A stretch of 56,389 nt of DNA from Propionibacteriaceae bacterium (GTDB lineage: Bacteria; Actinomycetota; Actinomycetes; Propionibacteriales; Propionibacteriaceae): NCBI GenBank assembly GCA_017882685.1, contig JADGPA010000013.1, positions 1 to 56,389 of the forward strand. Reading direction: 5' to 3'. Below the pieces are notes generated by a model that made no database searches, was not told where the DNA came from, and was given only the letters and a program-made list of their open reading frames with translations. Below, one piece after another: positions 37,701 through 44,031 of this stretch (within the stretch, counting starts at the first letter, position 1; every line of letters starts with the position of its first letter). The position numbers and the translations under genes are program-made.

Positions 37701-40700
37701 TGGGCGACGTTGGGCACCTCGACGTAGGTCCGGTCGGCGACAGCAGACGGGGCGGAGTAGCTGACCTCTGCCCCGGGCACGGACGTCTCGGTGATCGCGC
37801 AATCGGCACCGAGTGGCAGGTTCACGGCCCCGGTGCCGTTGTAGGCCAGCGACGTGCCGTCGGCGGCCAGGCTGACAACGCTCGCGTCCACCGAGCTGGT
37901 GCTGCCGCGCAGGTCGACCCTCTGGCCTCCGGAGGTGCAGGCAAGGGTGGCTTCGTAGCTCGCCGGCAGAAGGTTGAGCCAGGCTGCTCCTGACGGTGCC
38001 ACGACGATCTTGGTGAGGTCGAGTTGCCCGCTCGCGAGCGCGATGCCGGCCTTGCGCGGCTCGGTCACCAGGGAGGAACGGGCCGGGAAGGTCGCGGAAT
38101 CGGCGGTGCGGGAGCCGATCGCTGCGGAGTTCCACGCGATCGGGTCGGTGGTGGTCGGGTCGGCGACGGCTGCTGAGGTGGGCGTGCGGGTGTCGAAGCG
38201 CAGGCTGAGCCTCTCGCCCGGCGCGAGGCCCTCTGCAGGGTCGTCGAAGGTGAGCAGGAACTTCACGGCCTTCGCCGTGGCGAGGGTGTCGGCGTCGGTT
38301 CCCGCGGTGAACTCGTGCCAGTCGATGCCGCAGTTGTCCTGCCCGGCTGGTTTGGTGTCGTTGAGGATGTCGGCCTTGTTGCAGCTCGCGCCGAACACGG
38401 TGGTGGTGTAGAAGGTGCGCAGGTGGTGCGCTGCCGCTGAGGTCGGCAGGTCGAGCTGCACGTTGCCGAGGAGGAGGGGTGCGAACTTCGACTTTCGTGA
38501 CGTGCCCACGGTGACCCCGGTATCGCCGGGTGCCGGCAGCACGTCGATGCTGCTGATCATGTTGGCTGCGACGTTGCCCTTGCTGGCGAGGGCGAGCTGC
38601 CAGGTCTCCGTGCCGCCGGGTCGCGTGATCGGCGTGCACGGGTAGGAGTAGAAGCCGTCGGCGTTGGGCTGCTGGCAGGCCACCGCGTCGGTTGCGCCGA
38701 CCGCCATGACGCCGAGGTCGTCATAGTTCGGGTCGCCCGGAGTGGCACCGACGGCACCGGCCCCGTCACCCTTCACCGACTTGCTGACCGTCATCGGGGT
38801 GGACGCGGCAGTGACGACGGTGGTGCTCGCCGCGCACTCGGCGACGTCGGCGAGGGAGGCCTGCGCCTTCGCGTCCGTGGTGTAGTCGCACTTCTCGAAC
38901 GGACGGTCAGAGCTCACCCGCACGTTGTTGGTGACGACGGTGCCGCGGTCGAGGCGGTCACGGAAGCGCAGGTTCGTCGTGACAAGCAGGACGGAGCCGG
39001 GGGCAAGGGTGAAGCCCGCCGGCACGTCGACGCTCAGGTCGCCGGTGTTCGCGTCGAGGGCGACGGTGAAGCCGGTCGCGACGATGCCGTTGACCTTCAC
39101 GGTGAAAGGCGCGGCGATGTCGGCTGCAACCAGTGGAGAACTGCCGCCGACGAGGTCGATGTGGTCAGCCACCTGCAGGCCGGTCATGGCCCAGGTGCCG
39201 GTGTTGGTCACCTTCAGCTGATAACCGATTGTGGCGTCGAGGTCGTAGTGGGGCGCCTGCGAACCGGCGCCCTGGCCCGGCGTCTTCTCCACCAACACCA
39301 TGTTCACCCGGTGCTTCAGCGTGGTGGACGCGGAGTCGGTCGCGGTGTCGGTGTAGGGCGCAGTGTTGTTCATCCAGCCGGCGACGCCGGTGGCGGTCGC
39401 GGTATCGCTGAACACGCCGGGGCTGGTCTCGCCGGGCGCTGTCGGCTGGCCCTTGCGGGTGGTGGGCACCGGGGTGTCGCTGGCCCCACTGACGCCGTAG
39501 ACAAGGGTGGCGCGCCGGGTGGCGTTGAGCCGCAGCACGAGGGTGGGGTCGGCGGGCCGCTCCCACTGGAGCACCTGCCCGTTCTCACGGTGCTGTGCCT
39601 CGACCTGGACGCCGCGCACGCCGCTGAAGCTGGTCCCGGCCGGCAGGACGAGATGCACCTGGCCATCGACGCTTGCGCTGGTCCAGTCGCCGGCGTGCCA
39701 GCACGCGGTGAGGTCGGTGCTGCCGGAGCACAGCGCGGTCAGCTGGCCGCCGGAGGCGTCGTAGGTGACCCCGGTGAGCACCGACAGCCGGAGGTCGGTG
39801 ATCGGCGCAGGCAACGTCACCGCCGGCAGACCGGCCAGGTCGAACGCGTTCCAGAAGGTGGGCGCTGCGTCGGTGACAGTGAGCTGCTTGGTGCGCGCGG
39901 TGCCGTCCGGCTGCGCGGCGAGGGTGACCACGTAGCCGCTGGCGGACTGGTCCTCGTAGCGGCTCGCCCAGTTCAGCGACTTGTCGAGCGAGACGGTGTA
40001 GGTGGGCTGGACGATGGTGAGACTGCCGGCGTCGTCCGCTGACGGCTCGTCGCAGCCCGCTCCCCCGGTGCAGCTGATGCCGCCGGGGCTGTGCAGCTCG
40101 ACGCGGGCGGTGTTGGTGACGACGTCCTGGTCTGCGACCAGCATGGCCGGGTCGCCGCGCAGGTGGGAGCGCAGCTGGTAGGTCAGCACGACGGTGGCGC
40201 TCGCACCAGTCGCGATCAGCGCACGGGCCGGGTCGGCGAGGTTGGCCTCGGCGCCGTAGCGGACGGTCACCCCGACCACGTCGGCGAGCTGGGCAGGGGT
40301 GAGCGCGACCGCCTCTGCGTAGCTGTGTTCTTGCGTGCTGCCGTCGGCCATGGCAAGGCTGATTGTGACGTCGGTTGCACTGAGGTCATCGGGCAGGGCG
40401 GTGAACTGGAGCTGGTACAGGTTCAGCCGGTCGTACGCGCCGAGGCCGGTGGTGGCAGGGGACGGGTCGGCGATGGTGAGCTCAGGGACCCGGCTGGCGG
40501 TGTTGTTCGTTGCCACGAGGGTGGTGCGTACCAGCGGGTAGTCACCGGCAGCGGTGGTCTCGAGCTGCGGCAGGCCCAGGTGCGTCTGGTCAAGGGTCTT
40601 GGTCAGGGACACGTTCAGCGGCTGGTCGAGGATGCTGATGCCGGCGGTGTCGCTGGTGGTCACGGTGGTGTTGCCCTGCTCGTCGGGCTCGGTGAGGGTG

Positions 40701-43591
40701 CCGGTGGCCCGGACATGGTTGTTGACCGTGCCGGCGTGACCGGAGTTGTAGCTGTACGAGTGGGTGTCACCCAGCGCGTAGTGGGCGGCGTCGCTGCGCA
40801 GCGTCCGCCGCAGCTGGTAGTCGAAGCGGATCTGGCGGCTGGCGCTGGAGCTGAGGGCGACGGCGCCGGTCTGGCTGGCGCTGCCCGGGGCGAAGGTCAG
40901 GCGCACGGCGAGGGTGGTCGCGCGCTGTGCGTCGGTGAGGGTGTAGCCGGGGAATCCGCCGTCGCAGGCCGAGCCCGAGCCGCACGCCTGGCCGGTGACG
41001 TCCACCCAGCCGTTGGCCGCCGAGGAGTACAGCTCGACAGCACTCACCCGGTCCTTGCCGATCTGCGGGTCCGTCGCCGTCGTGATCGGACGGATGCCGA
41101 CAAGGTCGAAGGCGTCGTAGAACGAGGTGGAGGGGCTGGCGTAGCCGGGGTCGTCGACAACCTGCAGGCTGGAAAGGCTCAGCCCGTCAGTGCCCCAGCC
41201 GAGCACGGCGGTCCGGGTGTCATCGGTGAGCGCGGAGATGTTGGTCGCGTCGACCTGGTCGCCGCCGATCGGGTCGATCCAGCGCTTGGTGACCAGCCAG
41301 AGGGTGCCGTCGCCGCCGGCGCCGGCAGTGGGACGCAGGGTGGTAACGGCGGTCGTGCTGGCGCTGACGACCGGCTGGATGGCGACGGCGTTCCCGACCT
41401 CGGTGGCGGCCGTGTCGGAGACGACAGTCGGGGTGGCGCCGCCGGTGGTGGCGACGGCTGAGTCACTGCGCAGTGCACGTCGCAGGGTCACGTCGAAGCG
41501 GGGTGCGACGGTGAAGCCGACGGGCAGCAGGGTACCGGCGGTCTTCGGCGTGAAGGCGAAGCGCAGCCCGGTGATGGCGGCCCGCTGTGCGTCGGTGGGA
41601 CTGAACGACCAGTCCGGGACCGGGCCGGCGACCGGGCCGGCGAGGGGAAGCCATGCGTTGCCGTCGAAGTAGCTGACGGTGAGGTTGGCGTTGGCGGGGA
41701 TGTCGGTGGAGTGGATGCGGCGCAGGTCGAAGTAGTCCCAGAAGCCGGCGTCGATGTCGTTCACCTGCAGGTACTCGGCGCCCACCGTCGAACTCTGCGA
41801 CACCCGTCCGGTGATGCTCACCGTGTTGGTGGTGCCCGGCGTCGCCCAGATGGTGTCCCGGGTGAAGGTCTTCGTCGTGCTGGTCCGCACGCGCTGTGGC
41901 AGCAGGGTCAGTTCAGCGGTCGCAGTGTCCGCGCCCGTGTCCGGGGTCGAGCTGGTCACCTCGGCGCGCACGGTGTTGTCTGCGGCCACGCCGGCTTCCT
42001 GGGCGACCGGCCCGGCGGTGACCAGGAACGGCACCGTGGCCTTCGCGCGGGAGTCGATGCCGTCGCCCGGCGCGGTGAACACGATGGTGAACCCGGTGAC
42101 GGTCCGGGTCGGGTCCGGGTCCGGGTCGGGCAGGGTGTCGGCTGTGTCGGTGCCGAGTGTCTGGGGCCCGCCGTCTGTGTAGCGGTAGGTGATCTCTGCA
42201 TGTGTGGTACCGGAGGGCCAGGTGAGCTGCCGGGGCGCCTGCGGGTCGGTGACGAAACCGCCGAAGGCCAGGCCCTGCGCGACCAGGTCGTCGTGGCCGG
42301 ACGCGGGCTCGCTCACCTCGAACCGGGAGACCGGTATGACGCCGTTGGTCGCCGTCACCGTCGCTGTTGTGCTCTTGCCACTGACGAGTTGGTCGGTGGC
42401 GTAGGTCTTGCTCACCGCCACCTTGACGGGCTGCTTCTGGAAGGTGATGCTCGCGCTGGCCTGGTCGGTGGCGCTGTCGGCGTCGAGGCTGACGGTGGCG
42501 CGCACAGTGTTCGAGACATCGAGGGATTGGTCCGCCCCGAGTGCGTCGAAGGCGTCCCTGCTGACCGTCCTGATGGTCAGCTTCGCTGTCGCTCCGGGGG
42601 CGATCGCCTTGGCTGCGGCCCCGGTGAAGGTGGTCCGGAGTCCCTTGACCGCTGCACGGTCGGACGGCAGGAGGGCGTCCGGGTCGTTCGGTGGGGTGAC
42701 TGCTGTGCCGGCGTGCCAGTCGGTGCCGTCGAACCAGTCCAGCTGTACCCGCGTCGCGGCGTCGGGCATTTCGAGGTCGGTGAGCCCGGTGACAGCGAGG
42801 TAGTCGAATGCCGAGTGGGCGGTGTCGACCGGGTCGGTGAGCTGGAGGGAGTCGACGGAGACGTTGGAGTCGTTCGTGCCGCCGATCGTGAAGGTCGCGG
42901 TGCGGCCGGCCAGCGCGGGGATCGTCTGGCCCGGGGTCGCCGACTTGGTGGCGTGCGCGGCGAGCTTCGTGGGGATGGACAGCTTGAATGCCGCGGTGTC
43001 GGAGACGCTGTCGGCGTTTCCGGCGCTGATCGTGGCCGTGTTTCGGATCGTCCTGCCGTCGAAGTCGCCGGACGACGTGGTTGGCACCAACACGTTCACG
43101 GTCACAGTTGCAAGGACGCCGGCCTCGAGGCCGTCCCCGTTGAACTTCACGGTGAGCGTGCGTGCACTGACTGATGCTGTGGCGATGTTCGGTGTGATCG
43201 ACATCGGGCTGTCGTCGAAGGCCAGGGGTTCGGGCAGGTCGTCGATGAGCTTGGCGGCGAGGCAGGTGCCGGTCTCGGTGCTGCTGCACTGGAGGTTGAC
43301 GGTGAAGCTGAAGCGGTCGCCCGGGTGGAAGGTCGGCACCTGGTCCTGATGATCGGTGATGTACTGCTCGATCGTCAGTTCGGCGTCGGTGTCCGCTGCC
43401 AGGGCAGTCAGGGGCAGTGCCAGCACGGTCAACAGCAGACTGCACAGGATGCTGAGAGCAGCGCGAAGCGTGCGGCGAGCTCCCAGCTGCGGGTTGCTGG
43501 TCAAGGTGGCGGCCTTCGTGAGGGGCACCGCGCGGAGGTACGCGGTTGGCGGAAAAGTACCTGAAAGGCGTGCCAGGGACCCCTCCTTCAC
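25745..43591 (-). CDS. Giant modular cell-wall-anchored surface protein, 5,948 aa
   Basis: One uninterrupted gene for a very large surface protein. Residues 1-66 hold a long signal peptide (hydrophobic core SILCSLLLTVLALPLTALA). Residues about 67-1856 form adhesin-like sheet domains with recurring FDYL/FDLxxI and RRALRSD patterns and DUF11-like linkers. From residue 1857 to 5910 there are 36 modules of about 112 aa resembling DUF5979, each with xxTK at the start, C-x3-E in the middle and TN[TDS][FY] at the end. The C-terminus has LAFTG (5914-5918), a hydrophobic helix and the tail RRRPRRIS, a sortase sorting signal of class E type. The GTG start at 43591 has GGAGA 4 nt upstream but is not fully certain. 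Likely an adhesin or stalk on the cell surface; ligand unknown. Confidence 0.9.
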   Translation of the reverse strand: MKEGSLARLSGTFPPTAYLRAVPLTKAATLTSNPQLGARRTLRAALSILCSLLLTVLALPLTALAADTDAELTIEQYITDHQDQVPTFHPGDRFSFTVNLQCSSTETGTCLAAKLIDDLPEPLAFDDSPMSITPNIATASVSARTLTVKFNGDGLEAGVLATVTVNVLVPTTSSGDFDGRTIRNTATISAGNADSVSDTAAFKLSIPTKLAAHATKSATPGQTIPALAGRTATFTIGGTNDSNVSVDSLQLTDPVDTAHSAFDYLAVTGLTDLEMPDAATRVQLDWFDGTDWHAGTAVTPPNDPDALLPSDRAAVKGLRTTFTGAAAKAIAPGATAKLTIRTVSRDAFDALGADQSLDVSNTVRATVSLDADSATDQASASITFQKQPVKVAVSKTYATDQLVSGKSTTATVTATNGVIPVSRFEVSEPASGHDDLVAQGLAFGGFVTDPQAPRQLTWPSGTTHAEITYRYTDGGPQTLGTDTADTLPDPDPDPTRTVTGFTIVFTAPGDGIDSRAKATVPFLVTAGPVAQEAGVAADNTVRAEVTSSTPDTGADTATAELTLLPQRVRTSTTKTFTRDTIWATPGTTNTVSITGRVSQSSTVGAEYLQVNDIDAGFWDYFDLRRIHSTDIPANANLTVSYFDGNAWLPLAGPVAGPVPDWSFSPTDAQRAAITGLRFAFTPKTAGTLLPVGFTVAPRFDVTLRRALRSDSAVATTGGATPTVVSDTAATEVGNAVAIQPVVSASTTAVTTLRPTAGAGGDGTLWLVTKRWIDPIGGDQVDATNISALTDDTRTAVLGWGTDGLSLSSLQVVDDPGYASPSTSFYDAFDLVGIRPITTATDPQIGKDRVSAVELYSSAANGWVDVTGQACGSGSACDGGFPGYTLTDAQRATTLAVRLTFAPGSASQTGAVALSSSASRQIRFDYQLRRTLRSDAAHYALGDTHSYSYNSGHAGTVNNHVRATGTLTEPDEQGNTTVTTSDTAGISILDQPLNVSLTKTLDQTHLGLPQLETTAAGDYPLVRTTLVATNNTASRVPELTIADPSPATTGLGAYDRLNLYQLQFTALPDDLSATDVTISLAMADGSTQEHSYAEAVALTPAQLADVVGVTVRYGAEANLADPARALIATGASATVVLTYQLRSHLRGDPAMLVADQDVVTNTARVELHSPGGISCTGGAGCDEPSADDAGSLTIVQPTYTVSLDKSLNWASRYEDQSASGYVVTLAAQPDGTARTKQLTVTDAAPTFWNAFDLAGLPAVTLPAPITDLRLSVLTGVTYDASGGQLTALCSGSTDLTACWHAGDWTSASVDGQVHLVLPAGTSFSGVRGVQVEAQHRENGQVLQWERPADPTLVLRLNATRRATLVYGVSGASDTPVPTTRKGQPTAPGETSPGVFSDTATATGVAGWMNNTAPYTDTATDSASTTLKHRVNMVLVEKTPGQGAGSQAPHYDLDATIGYQLKVTNTGTWAMTGLQVADHIDLVGGSSPLVAADIAAPFTVKVNGIVATGFTVALDANTGDLSVDVPAGFTLAPGSVLLVTTNLRFRDRLDRGTVVTNNVRVSSDRPFEKCDYTTDAKAQASLADVAECAASTTVVTAASTPMTVSKSVKGDGAGAVGATPGDPNYDDLGVMAVGATDAVACQQPNADGFYSYPCTPITRPGGTETWQLALASKGNVAANMISSIDVLPAPGDTGVTVGTSRKSKFAPLLLGNVQLDLPTSAAAHHLRTFYTTTVFGASCNKADILNDTKPAGQDNCGIDWHEFTAGTDADTLATAKAVKFLLTFDDPAEGLAPGERLSLRFDTRTPTSAAVADPTTTDPIAWNSAAIGSRTADSATFPARSSLVTEPRKAGIALASGQLDLTKIVVAPSGAAWLNLLPASYEATLACTSGGQRVDLRGSTSSVDASVVSLAADGTSLAYNGTGAVNLPLGADCAITETSVPGAEVSYSAPSAVADRTYVEVPNVAHPHSGGQPGTLAVTNTYRNAGFTVTKDVTGPMAKDAAGQPVRFKDYTFATSCTFVGTEVVPTADATFSLRAGQSRPFTGLPAGADCTVTETYAAGAAGTSIAVTQDARTTTADADTATFGLVAGDATVTGVAVTNSYTTGAVTITKALGGAGASLWADQVFEAELTCTSSDADPGVVYTARHTLTRIDTTWTVTDLATGARCTVTEPRTGGANASSVTGGTFTVGSNPVEPAMVTITNTFASGSVLVSKRVLANGQNTASSPWADGSYPVTLACTRQVDGTSTPVAIPGGATRQLTAASHWAVTFDGLPAGASCAASEGTVALSPAQPDPVVTITDPVTVGDATTSQITVSNDFPAGKLVITKALAGAGTSFFSAASFDVSCTLAGYPTAVFTRTGVTLTAAALTSAPLGPIPFGAECTVHETDNGGADATPADQVRTISPNPVTADVTTVGFTNSFSAGTVTITKTLTGPAAAEAWATAPTFAIAVKCGLAAAGPYSYNATVNVRGGQSADLKDAGGNSRLFPIGTHCWATETGTAGAVTSVVDHDTFANAVVVAAAPGSVQRLSITATNGYTYAGFTVTKTVVTSGATDQDGTILVYSPTFTFTASCLFNGNEVVKLADRTFTLTKQGDGSWSSKAFDHLPTGASCSITETGKAGATTTQVQVTQNAVAGTKTTAAATTFTLAEGDASTTTAAFTNTYGIGTLRVVKVLSPVNATWATAPFTLHVACTAAGFITGTVFAKDFTVSKGSLTIPDITNLPTGASCTTTEATSANGGANTSPITNGTVAINTGIVTTTVTNTFRTGSVKVTKALQVNGVATTAQPWVGGSYTMTLHCTRTVNGSPETLDLTKLAVSATQVLNSANSFSYTWAGLPQAATCWATEDAIGYPVGTPSQPQPTTTTLDVPTVPVGNGTTVAQKVTNNFAYGGVQIVKQLTGEAAAAYASGTFSFDTSCTLAGSGTVFTRTGTALKRSGSESTLTSAVIGPIPQGGICTVTETATAGATSVTPASRSVTLDAIAAGSNQTATFSNDFRYGGFTVTKNVDDGGAVDASGVPVPYAGSYAFTASCLFNGAEVVPLADRSFNLTRQGTGTWSSKAFSQLPSGASCTVTETGTAGAPRTSVTVAQGASTLLDTDATSTGAFTLATGDATATTVGFTNHYTTGGLDITKQLAGAGAAAWGTGTFTVALACTLDNDAFAGTAAISVHTATHQLTDGQTWTVRNLPTGATCAVSEPKAAGANATAFANGTPTITAANQTVTVTNTFNTGTVRVTKVLKVNGVVTSAQPWASGGYTMQLSCTKDFDNDGTAEALTLSGPTRTISGGGSATWTGLPEGATCAVAETGIAYPDGTPSQPVPSSTTYSTGVTVANTATADLTVTNDFAYGSVRISKGITGPAAATYGSGAFTFDLACSLDGTTGTVFSRTGITLQRSGSETTLDSGDIGPIPQGAVCTVTETGTGGASVVFPASRTDVLDPVVAGASRTASFDNDFQFAGFTVAKTVDNGGALDASGVAVPYAGAYSFTASCRFNGGEVVPLADRTFTLTGGGSKPFTGLPTGASCTIVETGTAGSPRTSVKVTQGASTLVDTDATTTGTFTLAAGDATGTAVGFTNHYTTGGLDITKQVAGAGAALWGGGTFTIGLVCTLDNDANAGTSAITVYNGTHTLTKTQTWAVRNLPTGSACTVSEPKKAGANSSSISLATPTITAANQAVTVTNTFTVGFVKVTKVLRANGAATSAQPWTGGSYPVTIGCTKDFDNDGTAEALTISGATQTITGAGTYTWNNLPQGASCTVTEGTSVVVSQPQPTPSVSANVTVQGTTQNLTLTNSFTAGKLVVHKDITGDGSAWGTGPFVFSVSCTLAGVGTVFTTSVTLTPAVGQTSLDSAVLGPIPVASVCTVTETTTAGATTVTTPDPVTIALNPATGNVTTVAFANEFRNAGFTVTKNVQTGQALDATGAAISYRAAGFTASCMFKGVEVVPLVDRSFTIAAGASRQFAGLPTGATCKVTESDTAGAASTATAITQGGSPVADTDAGALVAGFALTSGDATATTVAFANTYTTGSTLITKALAGSGAALWADPQFTVRLVCTLASATGTTVYDGTHQLTVADPWRVNHLPTGASCTVTEPAAGAANATSFTNQAFTVGTAETAVTVRNTYTAGAVRVSKHLTVDGAPTAAAPWTAGSYTVALSCTRLVNGVATPIAVPGGAGRTITGGGTADFSDLPTGATCTLAETGSSPASQRATISPATVTIGADPASPQAFGVTNDFHTAALTIRKQLAGAGADSFGDGPFRFDTTCTLAGAGEVLHATTTLSRPAGSTLGTLASDPLGPVPVGAVCVITEAASGGADVVPDPVTLTIAEDAAANLATFTNQFSAGTVWLTKQLGGAAAAEPWATGASFVIDVTCQVKVDGVAGTVFSRRVTIAGGQRVNVTDAAGLPSRVPLGSHCFATEVDAQGAGSTYTALDSYDNAAVVTAGTPAALQGLELGLTNTYEYAGFTVAKSVSNGGALDADGQSVGYHASYGFQADCTLNGVPVLSQAFELPDGGSRAFARLPAGASCAVAETEVGAAPHTSVQVTQNGTAAAAATAATTSFTLRRGWVPFFEDDPSVNQVAFANAYDTGAITVTKQVVGDGADDWGNAQFRVRLACTLDTDADAATPAVVVYDLTRTVTKADPTWAVANLPTGAYCTATETADGGATSHTGPQDVVVANQPATPTQVRLTNFFGTGAVLVTKTMTVDGVKPTTGGWADQLATSHFGVRLDCARLVNGVAEVVPVPGAAERTIDAASSWQALYTGLPVGADCSATEVSSTPIAQSVSYSLPIVTVTGAAQPAELGITNDYRTGSLIVAKQVTGPGAAFGDGPFHFAVRCALAGLGDPVFVDGLTLGAGSLTSAPLGPIPVGSDCRVTETAAGGATSAADPADVTIPDDTATANTATATLVNDFGVGSFTVTKTVDDGGALDADGHPVAYPGRYRFTVACDFDGTALSLPTQDASFALAAGENHPITGLPQGAACSVTETGSGNAALVTVQLDGRPAVAATTADLTIGEAPVTVAVTNHYRMGAATITKLVTGTGAAAWGNGPFTLHTACTLDTDADDATAPVTVFAVDHQVTRPEPDWTITNLPSGADCTVTETATGAANTPAEPATFFVGQDPAHPSPVTLVNDFSTGSVRVSKAILVGGKPSTAEPYSSATYQLKLTCTRNVDGATVYLDIPGDSAPVGDAGDGVRTVTGASSVTYTDLPTGASCAATEVAAGLALPAGQVSVDHPLVSVPASDGVDVTVTNDYHTGMLLVSKALAGAGAATYADGEFTFDVSCTLTDTSGLDHAVFSASGLSLTRAAGLDSDPLGPIPVGSSCTVTETAAGGADQPALPVTVSIADSAGNAATLTNTFTEGSLRVRLGLTLDGVTSTADPYAGGRYTTAVACTRDVNGVTVDVPVPGGASWTSVGPGERLVTGLPVGASCTVTQTAASLAPQGVSYDPTTGAGAAASIAAVVTADADRPATLTVIDDFTTSTLSVHKVLTGDGAGIHGDREFRFAVSCTLAEDGVATPHDVFSTTVTLTRAAGLDSDPLGPVPVGSECIVTETAAGGATVPSDPVTISIDANAEANIATLTNTFEVGTVTVTKRLQVDGAPTTAEPYASGTYTVRLDCTRLVVGEPVPVTIPGGSTRTITGAGSVDVTGLPLGASCQVSEPAASLAIPAAQVTISPTTVTVGAEPVSVEVTNDYRSGSLVLHWDLTGTGVIFAGPANFTVECALDGATAPVFQQDLTLVPVDGQGYVESGVLGPIPVGSICTVTQHTANGANTLAIPVNVTGTTTAVTAQLANQYSAGTLTIVKQLTGAGAGEHGDTVFTIAVTCAQSADGTPLYAGDVTITGAGSTQLLDDAGQPLLLPAGTHCWGAETGTGGALESAVDHGDFDQSVAVTADNPDTVQQLTITVTNRFGASSEALAFTGGAGWGLGFVGLMSIVIGALLVARRRPRRIS
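25838..25852 (-). other. LAFTG sortase sorting motif
   Basis: Codons for LAFTG at residues 5914-5918, followed by a Gly-rich spacer, a hydrophobic stretch of about 18 residues (GFVGLMSIVIGALLVA) and a basic tail. This is the standard wall-anchor layout. An Ala in place of Pro at the second position is typical of class E sortase substrates in actinobacteria. No sortase gene occurs in this window. Confidence 0.8.
25862..37645 (-). repeat. 35-module Ig-like repeat array with fixed A-B-C-D-E order
   Basis: Thirty-five modules (2-36 of the protein) of about 101-126 codons. Type A starts GFTVTK and contains VVPLADRxF; type B contains a W-G segment and LPTGAxCTVxEP; type C has LxVNG and CTRxVNG; type D contains LGPIPxGxxCTVTE; type E has a G[TS]HC[WF] signature. 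Read from the N-terminus the order is ABCD (37645-36326), E (36325-35978), four ABCD (35977-30578), E (30577-30221), two ABCD (30220-27521), two CD (27520-26210) and E (26209-25862). Module 1 (38023-37646) is divergent and not typed. Boundaries were placed at the glycine or equivalent that begins the first strand. Confidence 0.82.
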
Positions 43592-43593
43592 GC

Positions 43594-43623
43594 ATTCTCC
43601 GCAGTTAGGAATGTCCTTGTCAA
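43594..43623 (-). promoter_or_regulatory. Possible sigma-70-type promoter of giant gene
   Basis: On the minus strand TTGACA (43623-43618) is followed after 18 nt by GAGAAT (43599-43594). The -35 box is perfect but the -10 box is weak. If real, transcription would begin near 43587, just after the annotated GTG, which conflicts with that start. Confidence 0.3.
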
Positions 43624-43649
43624 GGCGACTGGCGCAGAAAGCTCTTTAT

Positions 43650-43667
43650 GTCACCCGAGCGGGTGAC
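43650..43667. promoter_or_regulatory. Dyad operator candidate 1
   Basis: GTCACCCG AG CGGGTGAC, a perfect 8-bp inverted repeat with a 2-nt centre, about 60 bp upstream of the giant gene start. It shares its arms with the second copy at 43747-43762. A binding site for a dimeric regulator is likely; the regulator is not known. Confidence 0.5.
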
Positions 43668-43746
43668 CCCTTGTCAGGCCACACTCCTCCTGATCACTTG
43701 CAGCAATTCCTAGAATATGGGGAAATAGCCGAGACACGAGTCCTAT

Positions 43747-43762
43747 TCACCCGTTCGGGTGA
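43747..43762. promoter_or_regulatory. Dyad operator candidate 2
   Basis: TCACCCG TT CGGGTGA, a perfect 7-bp inverted repeat with a 2-nt centre and the same arms as the dyad at 43650-43667. The centres are 96 bp apart, near nine helical turns, so proteins on both sites would sit on one face of the DNA. Confidence 0.5.
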
Positions 43763-44031
43763 CATTTCCAGCCCCCACGACCCCACACGAAGAGTGCGAA
43801 AAGAGGCTTGGAACGGCACCAGCGACTTGCTGCCGTTCCACCACGTCATCTTCCGCGGCATGCTCGAGGCCATCGTCGCCGCTGGGGAGTCCCGTGGCAG
43901 CCAGAGGACCTCCCCGAAGGACGTGCAGGTCACGACCGCATAGGCACATCTCCCCCAGCCCCCGCCACCGACGCCTGCGCGCACCCGTGGCAGGCTGCTG
44001 TGGAGTGAGCGGCAAACCAACGGAGGTCGCA

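Larger units (their letters stand above)
43592..44031. other. 440-nt regulatory gap upstream of giant gene
   Basis: This gap lies between the divergent giant gene and the small duplicated protein gene. It has two 16-bp dyads (annotated separately), a TTGACA box and an A+T-rich stretch at about 43700-43750. From about 43800 to 44020 I see nothing identifiable. No open frame here looks like a real protein. Confidence 0.5.
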
